DNA from: Acidimicrobiales bacterium
Lineage (GTDB): Bacteria > Actinomycetota > Acidimicrobiia > Acidimicrobiales > SKKL01
Direction of reading: 5' to 3'
DNA length: 64,000 nucleotides
Assembly: GCA_034521975.1 (NCBI GenBank)
Contig: JAXHLR010000003.1
Location: 1-64,000 of the forward strand
In this document: positions 34,481 through 42,786 of the stretch, one piece after another
Layout of the letters: each line of letters opens with the position of its first letter
Numbering within the stretch: position 1 is the first letter of the stretch
The notes under the pieces: generated by a model
Seen by the model: the letters and a program-made list of their open reading frames with translations, nothing else
The model's database searches: none
Told to the model about the DNA's origin: nothing
Translations under genes and position numbers: made by a program

Positions 34481-35523
34481 AGGTGCGTGGCCCCGAGGTC
34501 ACCACCCCGACCACGGTCGCCGTCGACTTGACCGTTCGATGCTCCGATGAACGACGCGAGCTGACCTTCGATCGCGGCCAGGCTGCCTATGAACGCACCC
34601 CCATGGACGGCGAGCTGAATCCTCATTTGGTCGAGAGCTACGCCGAGGCCGTCGGAGCGACTGACGAGCGTCGGCTCCTGAAGGCACGCGGTCTGATCCT
34701 TGATGATGACCGGACCACCGTGGGCAGCATCCTCCTCTTCGGGATCCAGCCGCAGGCACAGTTGCCGCACGCCCATGTGCGCGTCGTCCGCCATCGTGGG
34801 ACCACCGCCGAAACGGGCACCCGCCAGCAGATGCTCTCCGACATTCGCATCGAGGGTCCTATCCCCCATCAGTTGGCGGAGGCTCGCAGCGTGATCAAGG
34901 AGCAGCTTCCTGTCCGCCAAGCCCTCGGCGCCGACGGCCGTTTCGGTCCCGTCGGGATCGTTCCCGAGGATGCCTGGATGGAGGGACTCGTAAACGCCGT
35001 CGTGCACCGCTCATACTCGACATCCGGGGACCACATCAGGGTCACTGTCTTTGACGACCGCATCGAGTTCGAGAGCCCAGGGCGTTTCCCGGGTGTGGTC
35101 GACATCGCTGACCCCCGTGCGCTCACGCGCTTCGCACGCAATCCTCGGATCGCACGCGTGTGCGCAGATCTTCGCTTCGGCCAGGAGCTCGGCGAGGGCA
35201 TCCGCCGCATGTTCGAGGAGATGCGGCTGGCCGGCCTCGCCGACCCCGAGTACCACCAGACCGCGGGAAGCGTCCGACTGACGCTCCGCGCCTCACCAGT
35301 TGACAGGGCCCTCGACGCTCGGCTTCCCGCTCGCTGGCGGCAGGCGATGCAGATCATCCGGGACAGCGGCAGGTCCAGCACTGGCGAGGTGCAGGATTCC
35401 CTCGGCGTGTCCCGGCCGGTGACGATCCGCCTGCTGCGAGCGATGGAGGAGGCGGGGCTCATTGCCTGGATCGGGAAGTCCGAGCGAGACCCTCGCGCCT
35501 ACTGGGAACCTCGGGTTGAATGA
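34438..35523 (+). CDS. ATP-binding/wHTH protein (AlbA-HATPase type), N-terminally truncated
   Basis: A 361-aa protein of the group with an AlbA_2 DNA-binding domain and a RecG-like HATPase domain. The HATPase part is clear (MEGLVNAVVHRSYSTSGDHIRVTVFDDRIEFESPGRFP; FGQELGEGIRRMFEEM) and a C-terminal winged helix follows (STGEVQDSLGVSRPVTIRLLRAMEEAGLI). The N-terminus is abnormal: the first 20-25 residues are encoded by the left direct repeat and the join enters the AlbA domain part-way. It therefore looks like a gene that lost its 5' third. It may still be expressed from the ATG at 34438. Confidence 0.65.
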   Translation: MPLEASATYAESGTEVRGPEVTTPTTVAVDLTVRCSDERRELTFDRGQAAYERTPMDGELNPHLVESYAEAVGATDERRLLKARGLILDDDRTTVGSILLFGIQPQAQLPHAHVRVVRHRGTTAETGTRQQMLSDIRIEGPIPHQLAEARSVIKEQLPVRQALGADGRFGPVGIVPEDAWMEGLVNAVVHRSYSTSGDHIRVTVFDDRIEFESPGRFPGVVDIADPRALTRFARNPRIARVCADLRFGQELGEGIRRMFEEMRLAGLADPEYHQTAGSVRLTLRASPVDRALDARLPARWRQAMQIIRDSGRSSTGEVQDSLGVSRPVTIRLLRAMEEAGLIAWIGKSERDPRAYWEPRVE

Positions 35524-35634
35524 CATTCAGGTACTTCCAAGGGTGCCTTGCCAACACCGAGCGGGCGGAAGTCACCCCGCTCTCAAGTCGAATTTAGAGC
35601 AGGTTGAGAGCAGCCAGCTCGCGGGCGAGCACGC

Positions 35635-35782
35635 CCGGCTCGAACATGGGGTTCGCCCGCTCCCGGCGGGGGCGGGGACCGTCCCACCTCTCGCCGACAG
35701 ACTCGGGCCGGCGAGCTGGTCCAGGGGTGGTTCATACCCCTCGAGGCGTCCGCCACCACCACCTTCTCCGAGTCCGGCACGG
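35635..35782. repeat. Long direct repeat, right copy
   Basis: Right-hand copy of the repeat starting at 34339, ending 11 bp before the bioY stop. The preceding 110 bp (35524-35634) contain no gene I can support. The copies differ by small substitutions and a short length change in the last third. Confidence 0.85.
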
Positions 35783-35793
35783 CCCTGGCCGCG

Positions 35794-36381
35794 CTACCCG
35801 TTGCGGTCGACGAGTTTCCAGGCGGTCGGCAGCAGCAGGGCGGCGGCGAGTGCTTTGATGGCGTCACCGGCGAGGAAGGGATACACGCCGAGCTCGAGGC
35901 CGGTCGCGAGGTCGACATCGAGGAACGCCATGAGCCATGGCAGCCCCGCGGCGTAGATCAGCAGCGATCCGAGGCACGCCGCCGCGAACGTCGTGAGCAC
36001 CGACCGGTCAGCGTGTCGGCGGGCGAGCGCGCCGACGGCGATCGCGGCCAGCACGTAGCCGACGATGTAGCCGAACGAGGCGAACGACCAACCCGAGGTC
36101 TGCGACGCGAAGATCGGTGCACCCATGACGCCGAGCGCGAGGTACAGCGTCGTGCTGAGCGCCGCTCGTACCGGTCCGAGCGTGGCGCCGCTGAGCAGCA
36201 CGGCGAAGGTCGCCAACGACAGCGGTACCGGCGTGAACCACAGCGGCACCGCGACCTGGCCGGCGACGATCAAGAACGCGGTGCTGCCGAGCACAAGGGC
36301 GACATCGCGGGTCCGCGAGGCCGGGATCAGGTCGGCGAGCACCAGCCGGCCCGGAGCAGTCGTGGTGGTGGCAGCGGTCAT
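35794..36381 (-). CDS. bioY: Biotin transporter substrate-binding subunit BioY
   Basis: A 195-aa membrane protein of the ECF S-component BioY family, with five to six hydrophobic segments. Family blocks seen are VAVPLWFTPVPLSLATFAVLLSGATLGP, YLALGVMGAPIF, and the final GVYPFLAGDAIKALAAALLLPTAW. The ATG at 36381 has AGGAGG six bases upstream; the earlier ATG at 36387 abuts the Shine-Dalgarno and is unlikely. No bioM or bioN is adjacent. Two BioQ-type operators lie just upstream. Confidence 0.92.
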   Translation of the reverse strand: MTAATTTTAPGRLVLADLIPASRTRDVALVLGSTAFLIVAGQVAVPLWFTPVPLSLATFAVLLSGATLGPVRAALSTTLYLALGVMGAPIFASQTSGWSFASFGYIVGYVLAAIAVGALARRHADRSVLTTFAAACLGSLLIYAAGLPWLMAFLDVDLATGLELGVYPFLAGDAIKALAAALLLPTAWKLVDRNG

Positions 36382-36392
36382 CAACATCCTCC

Positions 36393-36420
36393 TGAACAGC
36401 GTTCATTGAACGACGTTCAA
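36393..36420. promoter_or_regulatory. Tandem TGAAC-N3-GTTCA operators between bioY and tetR
   Basis: TGAACAGCGTTCA (36393-36405) is followed at once by TTGAACGACGTTCAA (36406-36420). The half-site spacing matches the 13-bp palindrome reported for BioQ, a TetR-type biotin regulator in Actinobacteria. The sites lie 11 bp from the bioY ATG and 37 bp from the tetR start, so they can repress both. Confidence 0.75.
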
Positions 36421-36457
36421 GTTAGGCTGCGGGGCGCGTTCGGTCAACAATGGAGCG

Positions 36458-37036
36458 ATGACCGACCGGATCACGCCGGCAGACGTCGTCGGCGTCGCCC
36501 TCGAACTGCTCGCCCACGGCGGCCTGCATGCACTCGCCATGCGTCGGATCGCGACCGAGCTGGGCGTGCAGCAGAGCGCCCTGTACTGGCACTTCGACAA
36601 CAAACAGCAGTTGCTCGCCGCCGTCGCCGACCAAGTCGTCGCCCCCGTCTCGGTCCCTGCCAGTGCGGACTGGTCGACCCGGGTCGAGGCGTTGGCGTCG
36701 CGGCTGCGCGACGAACTGCTCCGGTATCCCGACGGGGCGGAGCTGGTCGCCACCGCCTTCGCGTTTCGCCTCGGCGCGCGCCAGCCGTTCCGCCAGTTCG
36801 CCGACGAACTGGCGGGCGGCGGCCTGGGGCTCGACGACGCGGAGATCGCGGCGTCGGTGCTCTTGCACTTCGTCCTCGGCTACGTGACCGACGAACAACA
36901 ACACCACCAAGCGGCCGCGCTCGGAGCGATCGACCCCGCTGGCGACGGACACGACACACAGTCGACCCACGACCGATTCGTCAGAGCGCTCCGCCTGATC
37001 GTCAGCGGCATCGACGCGCAGCTGCGGGCAACGTAG
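36458..37036 (+). CDS. TetR-family regulator, probably BioQ-like
   Basis: A 192-aa TetR-type repressor. The N-terminal HTH (ITPADVVGVALELLAHGGLHALAMRRIATELGVQQSALYWHFDNKQQLLAAVAD) is typical, and the C-terminal ligand domain resembles the TetR_C class. It is divergent from bioY with two perfect operators between them, so control of biotin uptake is the simplest reading; the effector is unknown. Confidence 0.85.
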   Translation: MTDRITPADVVGVALELLAHGGLHALAMRRIATELGVQQSALYWHFDNKQQLLAAVADQVVAPVSVPASADWSTRVEALASRLRDELLRYPDGAELVATAFAFRLGARQPFRQFADELAGGGLGLDDAEIAASVLLHFVLGYVTDEQQHHQAAALGAIDPAGDGHDTQSTHDRFVRALRLIVSGIDAQLRAT

Positions 37037-37087
37037 CTGGTCACCGCACCGGTTCGTGCTGCGCTGCCCGTGAGACCAGCTTGGGTA

Positions 37088-37113
37088 GTAGACTACTCAT
37101 ATGGGTAGACTAC
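37088..37113 (+). promoter_or_regulatory. Tandem GTAGACTAC operators before the MNT/HEPN pair
   Basis: The 9-bp palindrome GTAGACTAC occurs at 37088-37096 and 37105-37113, a 17-bp repeat distance (about 1.6 helical turns), with flanking bases extending the symmetry. It lies 22 bp before the start of the wHTH-nucleotidyltransferase gene, whose N-terminus could bind it. Confidence 0.65.
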
Positions 37114-37135
37114 TACACGAGACGGGAGGCAACCC

Positions 37136-37756
37136 ATGGACCTGACACAGCCGATCCGCTCGGTGGTCCCCGGTGTGCGCGGCGAAGTGCTCGCGGTGCT
37201 GGCCAGGACCGATCGTCCCCTCACCGGGCGGGGCGTCGCCGAACTGACCAATGGCCGAGCGAGCGCGAAGGGAGTGAACCTGGCCCTTCGGTCGCTGACC
37301 GACGCCGGCATCGTGCTCGTGGAGGACCATCCGCCGGCCAAGCTCTATCGGCTCAACCGCGACCACCTGGCGGCGGGGGCGATCGGTGAGCTCGCTTCTC
37401 TGCGCACACGGTTGATCGATCTGATGCGCGAGCAGCTTGCCGGGTGGGACCCATCACCGGCTCAGGCGTGGCTCTTCGGTTCGGCGGCACGCGGCGACGG
37501 CGATGAGGACAGCGACATCGACGTCCTGGTTGTGGCCCGCGACGCCGCCGACCTCGACGATCCGGCATGGATCGACCAGGTCGAGGCGTTCGGCGCCGTC
37601 GTCCGCGCTTCCAGTGGAAACGCCTGCTCGGTCATCGAGTACACGACATCGGAACTCGACCAGCTGGCCGATGACGGTGGACGTCTCGCTCGCGATCTTC
37701 GCCACGAAGCCATACCGCTGGCTGGCCGCTCAGCACGTCGACTGGAGCAGCCATGA
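37136..37756 (+). CDS. wHTH-nucleotidyltransferase (MNT-type antitoxin)
   Basis: A 206-aa protein with an N-terminal winged helix (residues 10-70) and a minimal nucleotidyltransferase domain. The core AWLFGSAARGDGDEDSDIDVLVV has the GS and DxD residues for catalysis. In HEPN/MNT modules the MNT partner adds AMP to the HEPN toxin to neutralise it. The presence of its own DNA-binding domain and upstream tandem palindromes suggests autoregulation. A GGGAGG lies 7 nt before the ATG. Confidence 0.82.
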   Translation: MDLTQPIRSVVPGVRGEVLAVLARTDRPLTGRGVAELTNGRASAKGVNLALRSLTDAGIVLVEDHPPAKLYRLNRDHLAAGAIGELASLRTRLIDLMREQLAGWDPSPAQAWLFGSAARGDGDEDSDIDVLVVARDAADLDDPAWIDQVEAFGAVVRASSGNACSVIEYTTSELDQLADDGGRLARDLRHEAIPLAGRSARRLEQP

Positions 37757-38133
37757 GCGCAACGAGCGAAGCGCGTGCCCATCTCAACAAGGCGCAAGAG
37801 TTCCTCGATGCGGCCGAGATCAGCGCCGACCTCGAACTGTTCAACGCCGCCGCGTCCGCCGCGGTGACCAGCGGCATCAACGCCAAGGACGCTATCTGCC
37901 TCGCGCTGACCGGCCGCAGCAACAAGACCGACGCCCATGCTGACGCAGTGGCAGAGCTCAAGGCGGCCCACTCGACATTGGGAGGTGCCGCCACTGCATT
38001 GGGTCGTCTGCTCAGGCTCAAGTCGAAGTCCCAGTATCAGAGCGTCGACGTTGCCAGGTCGGATGCGTCGAAGGCCATCGAGTGGGCGGCCAGACTGGTC
38101 GACACGGCCGCCCGCGTTGTCACCCGACAGTGA
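37753..38133 (+). CDS. HEPN-domain toxin-like protein
   Basis: A 126-aa all-helical protein with HEPN character (AHLNKAQEFLDAAEISADLELFNAAASAAVTSGINAKDAICLALTG). The canonical Rx4-6H ribonuclease motif is not obvious; KTDAHADAV may stand in its place. The ATG overlaps the MNT stop as ATGA, the usual order for this module. Confidence 0.75.
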   Translation: MSATSEARAHLNKAQEFLDAAEISADLELFNAAASAAVTSGINAKDAICLALTGRSNKTDAHADAVAELKAAHSTLGGAATALGRLLRLKSKSQYQSVDVARSDASKAIEWAARLVDTAARVVTRQ

Positions 38134-38217
38134 TGGAGGCTTCCCACCACCAGGGCGGACGGCGGACCGGCGACCGTCGGTATCGCAAGTACCGCACCAC
38201 GGCGTCGGACTGAGCGT

Positions 38218-38618
38218 CTAGCCCTGGGCTAGTCGATGTCGGGACCTGGTGACGGGGGCTGAAATGCCGACCATGGTGTCGATGCGGCCGAGGTCGGTTT
38301 CCCAGGTCAGGACTTCTCGTTCGACCAGCACCTCAGGGGTGATGTCGTCTCCGGCGAGGATGTACTCGACCTCGTGGAACTCCAGGTGGTGGACCCACCG
38401 CTCCGGGTCAAACACGTGACCGCCGGAGATCGGTCGCGACGCGAGGGACGAAGCGGCGTCTTGTGGGGGAACTCCCAGGGGACGTCGTCCTCGGTGGGAG
38501 GCTCAGCGTCCTTCAGCATCTCGCGCCACTCCTCGAAAGTGAGTTCGCGCAGCAGCGGCCGTTCAGCGATCCGCTCTTGGTCGCGCTCCCATCGCCTGCT
38601 GTGCTTCATGGGCTCCAT
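38218..38618 (-). pseudogene. Hypothetical protein split by a C-run frameshift
   Basis: The first frame (MEPMKHSRRWERDQERIAERPLLRELTFEEWREMLKDAEPPTEDDVPWEF is its content, start 38618 or 38609) loses protein character after the CCCCC run near 38467-38471. A neighbouring frame continues sensibly (PISGGHVFDPERWVHHLEFHEVEYILAGD, then VEREVLTWETDLG) to the stop at 38218. One base gained or lost in the run explains both. The joined product would be about 130 aa, acidic and soluble, with no known family. Confidence 0.5.
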
Positions 38619-38669
38619 GATAGGGGGCCTTTGTGTCGGCGGTACAGGGAGCACGGGCCAACCGGGAGC

Positions 38670-38966
38670 TCAGAGCCCGAGGGCGGTGCTGATCCGGTTC
38701 TTCAGCTCGTCGGAGTCGGCGAAGAGCACCACCAGGCGCTGGCGGGTGACCTGACCGCTCGACAGGGCATCGAGCCAGTGGTGGTAGCCCCCAGGATCGG
38801 GATCACGGCCGAGGGCGTGCTGGTAGAGCAGGGTGATGAACTCGCCGTCGTCGTCGATGCCGAAGGTGCGCGCACGTGACACGCTGCGCTCCGGTAGGGT
38901 GCTCGCGGCGGCCGTGCGTCGGCGCTGACCAGGGTCATGGCTCCCCGGTGGCTGGAAGGGTCCCAC
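38670..38966 (-). CDS. Small DUF4214-domain protein
   Basis: The frame ends in a single DUF4214 unit (FITLLYQHALGRDPDPGGYHHWLDAL, then a helix with VVLFADSDELKNRI). The GTG start at 38966 gives 98 aa, but a downstream start or a lost 5' part is equally possible since no signal peptide is visible. A DUF4214 module is also fused to the esterase at 11456. Confidence 0.5.
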   Translation of the reverse strand: MGPFQPPGSHDPGQRRRTAAASTLPERSVSRARTFGIDDDGEFITLLYQHALGRDPDPGGYHHWLDALSSGQVTRQRLVVLFADSDELKNRISTALGL

Positions 38967-39022
38967 GTAGGGGTCAGAACGATGAACATCGCAGGAGTTG
39001 ATGGCGGCGGGAAGTCGAGGCG

Positions 39023-41332
39023 ATGAGCGCGCTCATCGTCGAGGGCGTTCCCGGCATGCGACGTGTCCTCCGGGGTCACCTGCGCGATCGAGGCGTGGAG
39101 GTGAGGACAGCGGGGTCGGTCGGCGAGGCCCGAGAGGAGATCGGTCGCCAATCGTTCCTCGTGGTCATCGTCGATCTGGTGCTGCCCGACGGTTCTGGGC
39201 TCGACGTGCTCGACACGCTCCGTGGTTCCGGATCGGTGGCCCACGTGATCGTCATGAGCGATTCCCCGGCCGACGCTGATCGCGTCGCCGCGCTCGAGCA
39301 CGGTGCCGACGACTACGTGGTCAAACCGTTCCTGATGCGCCAGCTCGCGGCGCGCGTCCTTGCGGTCAGGAGGCTCGTCGATCCCGTCAACGACGCTCGG
39401 CTGCACATCGGTGCCGTCGTCGTCGACCTGCGGACCCGCGACGCGCAGGTAGATGGTCGACGTCTCGACCTCACCGACAAGGAGTTCGACCTCCTCGCCT
39501 ATCTCACGGCGCGACCGGGGCACACCTTCAGCAAGGCCCACCTGCTCTGGGCGGTGTGGGGTGCGGACGCCGGTCTCTCGCTGAGGACGGTGGCCGACCA
39601 CATCCGCAAGCTTCGGACCAAGGTCGAAGACGACGCTTCCCGGCCACGCATCCTGCGCACCGTCCGCGGCTCGGGGTACCGGTTGGAGCGATCCGACCAG
39701 GACCATCCTGACGGTGGCGCCGGCCCGGGCCCGGTTGCGGGCTCGCTCGTCCATGTCCAGGGCCGCATCGTGAAGGCCGACCAGGCCACCGCCACACTCC
39801 TCGGGTTCGACGCTGCCGGCGAGCTGACGGGTCGCCAGATCTTCGAGTTCGCCACACCGGGTGACATGGAGCCCGCTCGGCAGCGCATGGCGGCAACCGC
39901 ACCCGAACCGCGACCGCGCACTCAGCTGATCGATCTGGAACACACCGACGGCACGCAGGCTTCGGTCGAGGTCGCGTCGGAGCCTTGCCTCTGGAGGGGC
40001 AGCAGCGCCGAGCGCCTCCGGTTCACCCACGTGCCCGACGTGTCGGCCCGGCTGCGACGTCTCGTCACCGGCGTCTTGAGCGAGGTGGCCGACGCGGTGA
40101 TCATCACCGATCTCCATTTCCACGTGCGCAGCTGGAACACCGCCGCCGAACGGCTCTACGGCTGGAGGGAGGAGGAGGTGCTGGGACGCCACGTGCTCGA
40201 CGTCCTGCAGTGGGCCGGCGATGCCGGTGCGCTCGCCGCGACGTGGGAGGGCCTCGAGGTCAGCGGACGGTGGCGAGGTGAGAGCCAACAGGTCACGAGA
40301 GACGGTTCGACGATCGGGGTTCTGGCCTCCACCACCTTGCTTCGAGACGACGACGGTGGCCCGGTACTCATCGTGTCGGTCAATCGTCCGATGCCGCCCG
40401 AGGCGACAACCCGCCAGGCTCAGGACGCACTCGACGACGAGGAGATCCGTCTCGGACTGGAGAACGACGAGTTCGAGGTGTACTTCCAGCCCGTGGTGGC
40501 TCTCGCCGACGGTTCGGTGCTCGCCATGGAGGCACTGGCCCGCTGGAACCACCCGACGCGCGGCCTGCTGGCGCCGGACAGCTTCATTCCCGCAGCTGAG
40601 CGCAGCGGAGCCATCGTCGAGCTCGGCGGCGTCGTTCTCGAGAAGGCGTGCATCCAGACCGCCGAGTGGCGGCGGGCGGGTCACGAGATCGACGTGACGG
40701 TCAACCTGTCGGCCCGGCAGCTCTCCCACCCCGAGTTCGTCGACCGCACCACCGCCGCGCTGGCGTCATCGGGCCTCGAAGCCGGCCGCTTGTGGCTCGA
40801 GGTGACCGAGACCTCGCTCGTCGAGGAGGTCGACCGTGCCGGCGAGGTGCTCTTCCGCCTGGCCGACCTCGGCGTGAACATCGCGATCGACGACTTCGGA
40901 ACCGGCTGGGCCAGCCTCACCTACCTGCGGAGCTTCCCGATACACGCCCTCAAGATCGACAGCAGCTTCGTCGCCGGCGTCGGCCGCAACGTCAACGACA
41001 CGGCGATCGTCCGGTCGATCCTGTCGCTTGGCACCGACCTCGACCTGTTCGTGATCGCCGAGGGGATCGAGACGCTCGCCCAGCAGAAGGTGTTGCAGAG
41101 GTTGGGATGCACCCTCGGCCAGGGATTCCTGTACGCCCGGCCCGCCCCGGCAAGTGCCGTGTCGATCGGCGAGCGACGCTCGGCTCACCCCCTGTCGACG
41201 ACGTCCACGTGGCGTCGACGCGGACCACACCGCCGCCAGGTCCCATCCCGGCCGACGATCGACCCGGTTCGTCATCTGTCGACGGCCCAGATCGTGGCGG
41301 CGGAATCACGACGGGACGACGACTCGTCGTAG
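39023..41332 (+). CDS. REC-wHTH-PAS-PAS-EAL protein (c-di-GMP phosphodiesterase)
   Basis: A 769-aa regulator. Residues 1-120 are a receiver with phosphoacceptor in VVIVDLVLPDGSG and lysine in VVKPF. Residues 130-225 are an OmpR/PhoB-type winged helix (LTDKEFDLLAYLTARPGHTFSKAHLL, then VADHIRKLRTKV). Two PAS-like domains follow (about 240-330 and 345-465). The EAL domain (about 480-725) keeps the EAL motif (MEALARW), NLSARQL, EVTETS, IDDFGTGW, LKIDSSF and EGIET, so it should hydrolyse c-di-GMP. A disordered basic tail closes it. A DNA-binding and c-di-GMP-degrading activity in one chain is uncommon and would couple transcription to second-messenger removal. Confidence 0.88.
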   Translation: MSALIVEGVPGMRRVLRGHLRDRGVEVRTAGSVGEAREEIGRQSFLVVIVDLVLPDGSGLDVLDTLRGSGSVAHVIVMSDSPADADRVAALEHGADDYVVKPFLMRQLAARVLAVRRLVDPVNDARLHIGAVVVDLRTRDAQVDGRRLDLTDKEFDLLAYLTARPGHTFSKAHLLWAVWGADAGLSLRTVADHIRKLRTKVEDDASRPRILRTVRGSGYRLERSDQDHPDGGAGPGPVAGSLVHVQGRIVKADQATATLLGFDAAGELTGRQIFEFATPGDMEPARQRMAATAPEPRPRTQLIDLEHTDGTQASVEVASEPCLWRGSSAERLRFTHVPDVSARLRRLVTGVLSEVADAVIITDLHFHVRSWNTAAERLYGWREEEVLGRHVLDVLQWAGDAGALAATWEGLEVSGRWRGESQQVTRDGSTIGVLASTTLLRDDDGGPVLIVSVNRPMPPEATTRQAQDALDDEEIRLGLENDEFEVYFQPVVALADGSVLAMEALARWNHPTRGLLAPDSFIPAAERSGAIVELGGVVLEKACIQTAEWRRAGHEIDVTVNLSARQLSHPEFVDRTTAALASSGLEAGRLWLEVTETSLVEEVDRAGEVLFRLADLGVNIAIDDFGTGWASLTYLRSFPIHALKIDSSFVAGVGRNVNDTAIVRSILSLGTDLDLFVIAEGIETLAQQKVLQRLGCTLGQGFLYARPAPASAVSIGERRSAHPLSTTSTWRRRGPHRRQVPSRPTIDPVRHLSTAQIVAAESRRDDDSS

Positions 41333-41360
41333 CGGTGCCCGGACTGGCTGGAGGGCGGCG

Positions 41361-41588
41361 CTACCCGGGGCGGCCGCCGGCGTCGGTGAGCTCGAGGTCG
41401 CGGTTGCCGGTGGTCTCGACCGCCACCAGGGGCTGGTCGCCCAGCCGCACGTCGATCTGCAGCCGGTCGGGATGGAACACCGGTTGGGCGTCCCACACCA
41501 GCCGGTAACCGTCGGTCGGCGCGTGGCCGAACAGGTCGAGCTCGATGGTGGTGGTCTCGCCCGGGTAGAGACGGCGGCGACGAGGTGA
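41361..41588 (-). pseudogene. C-terminal fragment of a DUF4012-like protein
   Basis: An open stretch reading LYPGETTTIELDLFGHAP, then GYRLVWDAQPVFHPDRLQIDV and a short beta-rich end resembles the terminal domain of DUF4012 proteins, which are large exported proteins found in actinobacterial polysaccharide loci. The rest of the gene (several hundred residues) is absent, and no start is evident. The interval 41589-41783 holds no gene I can support. Confidence 0.35.
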
Positions 41589-41783
41589 TGACGGGTGGTG
41601 GCCACAGAGATGCTCCCCGGTTGCGTGGCGTGACTGGACGGGCACGCTGAGCGCAACCCCCGCCTGCTCACACGCCCCAGATGCCGCCGACTGTTTGGCC
41701 GCGCCCCAGAACGATCTGGAGCCGGGAGCATCGAGCGCCCGGATAGCCTCCGCTCCCATGCGTGTCGGCGACTCTCCAGCCCG

Positions 41784-42731
41784 GTGGGGCGGTTGGTGAC
41801 CGCCGCCCCGTCTGCACCACGCTCCATCGCGGTCGCGGTCGCCACACGTGAACGACCGGTCGGGTTGTCGAGGTTGCTGCGGTCGCTCGATGAGTGCGAG
41901 CTCCCTCACGGTGTCGAGGTCGAGGTGCTCGTGGTCGACAACGACCCGGGAGGTGGGGCGCGTCGGACCCTCGATGACCTCGAGCTGGGCGTGGCGGTCC
42001 GCTACGTGCACGAGCCGCGCCTGGGCATCCCCTTCGCCCGGAACCGGGCGCTCGACGAGACCGGCGGCTTCGACCTCATCGCGTTCGTGGACGACGACGA
42101 GGTGGTCGAACCCGGGTGGCTGGTGGCGCTGTATGACACCCTCGTTGGCTACGACGCGGACGCGGCGACCGGTCCGGTGGCCTACGAGCTTCCTGACCAC
42201 ACCCCCGAGTGGGTGCACCGGGGCGGGTTCTTCGAACCGCCCGACCTCGCCGACGGCGAACTTCGATCGTGGGCGGCGACGAACAACGTGCTGGTCCGGC
42301 GGGCCGCGCTGGTGGAGCGCGGGCTCCGGTTCGACGAGACACGCCCGCTCTTCGGCGGCACCGACCGGTGGCTCTTTCGCGACCTGGCGAGTCGAGGGGG
42401 CACCATCCGGTGGTCACAGCAGGCGCTCGTCCGCGAGATCGTGCCGGCGAACCGCACGACGGCCCGGTGGCTCGCGAGGAGATCGTTTCGGGTCGGCATC
42501 GGTCTCGCGATGGAGCAGCGGCGCACAGAAGGCCTGGCGGGTGCCGCCCGCGTCTCGCTGCGGGCGGCGGGGGGTCAGTGCCGCTACGCCGTCCGCCGCC
42601 TGCTCCTGACCAGGCGCGAGGGCCGGGCGTCAGCGGTTCACGCCCTCCGTGCCCTTGCCCAGGCCGTTGGGCGGGTCTGTGGCCTGTTCGGGATCTCCTT
42701 CGCCGAGTACCGCCACGTCGACGGCGAGTAG
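41784..42731 (+). CDS. Family 2 glycosyltransferase
   Basis: A 315-aa GT-A transferase. It has AVAVATRERPVGLSRLLRSL, EVLVVDNDPGG, PRLGIPFARNRALDE, the metal site FVDDDE and a later block with FGGTDRWLFRDLASRGG. The C-terminal 80 residues form a helical, basic tail that may sit on the membrane. Start is GTG at 41784, with GTG at 41796 an alternative. It begins the second polysaccharide region. Confidence 0.82.
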   Translation: MGRLVTAAPSAPRSIAVAVATRERPVGLSRLLRSLDECELPHGVEVEVLVVDNDPGGGARRTLDDLELGVAVRYVHEPRLGIPFARNRALDETGGFDLIAFVDDDEVVEPGWLVALYDTLVGYDADAATGPVAYELPDHTPEWVHRGGFFEPPDLADGELRSWAATNNVLVRRAALVERGLRFDETRPLFGGTDRWLFRDLASRGGTIRWSQQALVREIVPANRTTARWLARRSFRVGIGLAMEQRRTEGLAGAARVSLRAAGGQCRYAVRRLLLTRREGRASAVHALRALAQAVGRVCGLFGISFAEYRHVDGE

Positions 42732-42786
42732 GGGGAGCATCGGCGGCAGCCGGCGGCCTCCGGGCGCCCAGCTATCCTCGCCTCCC

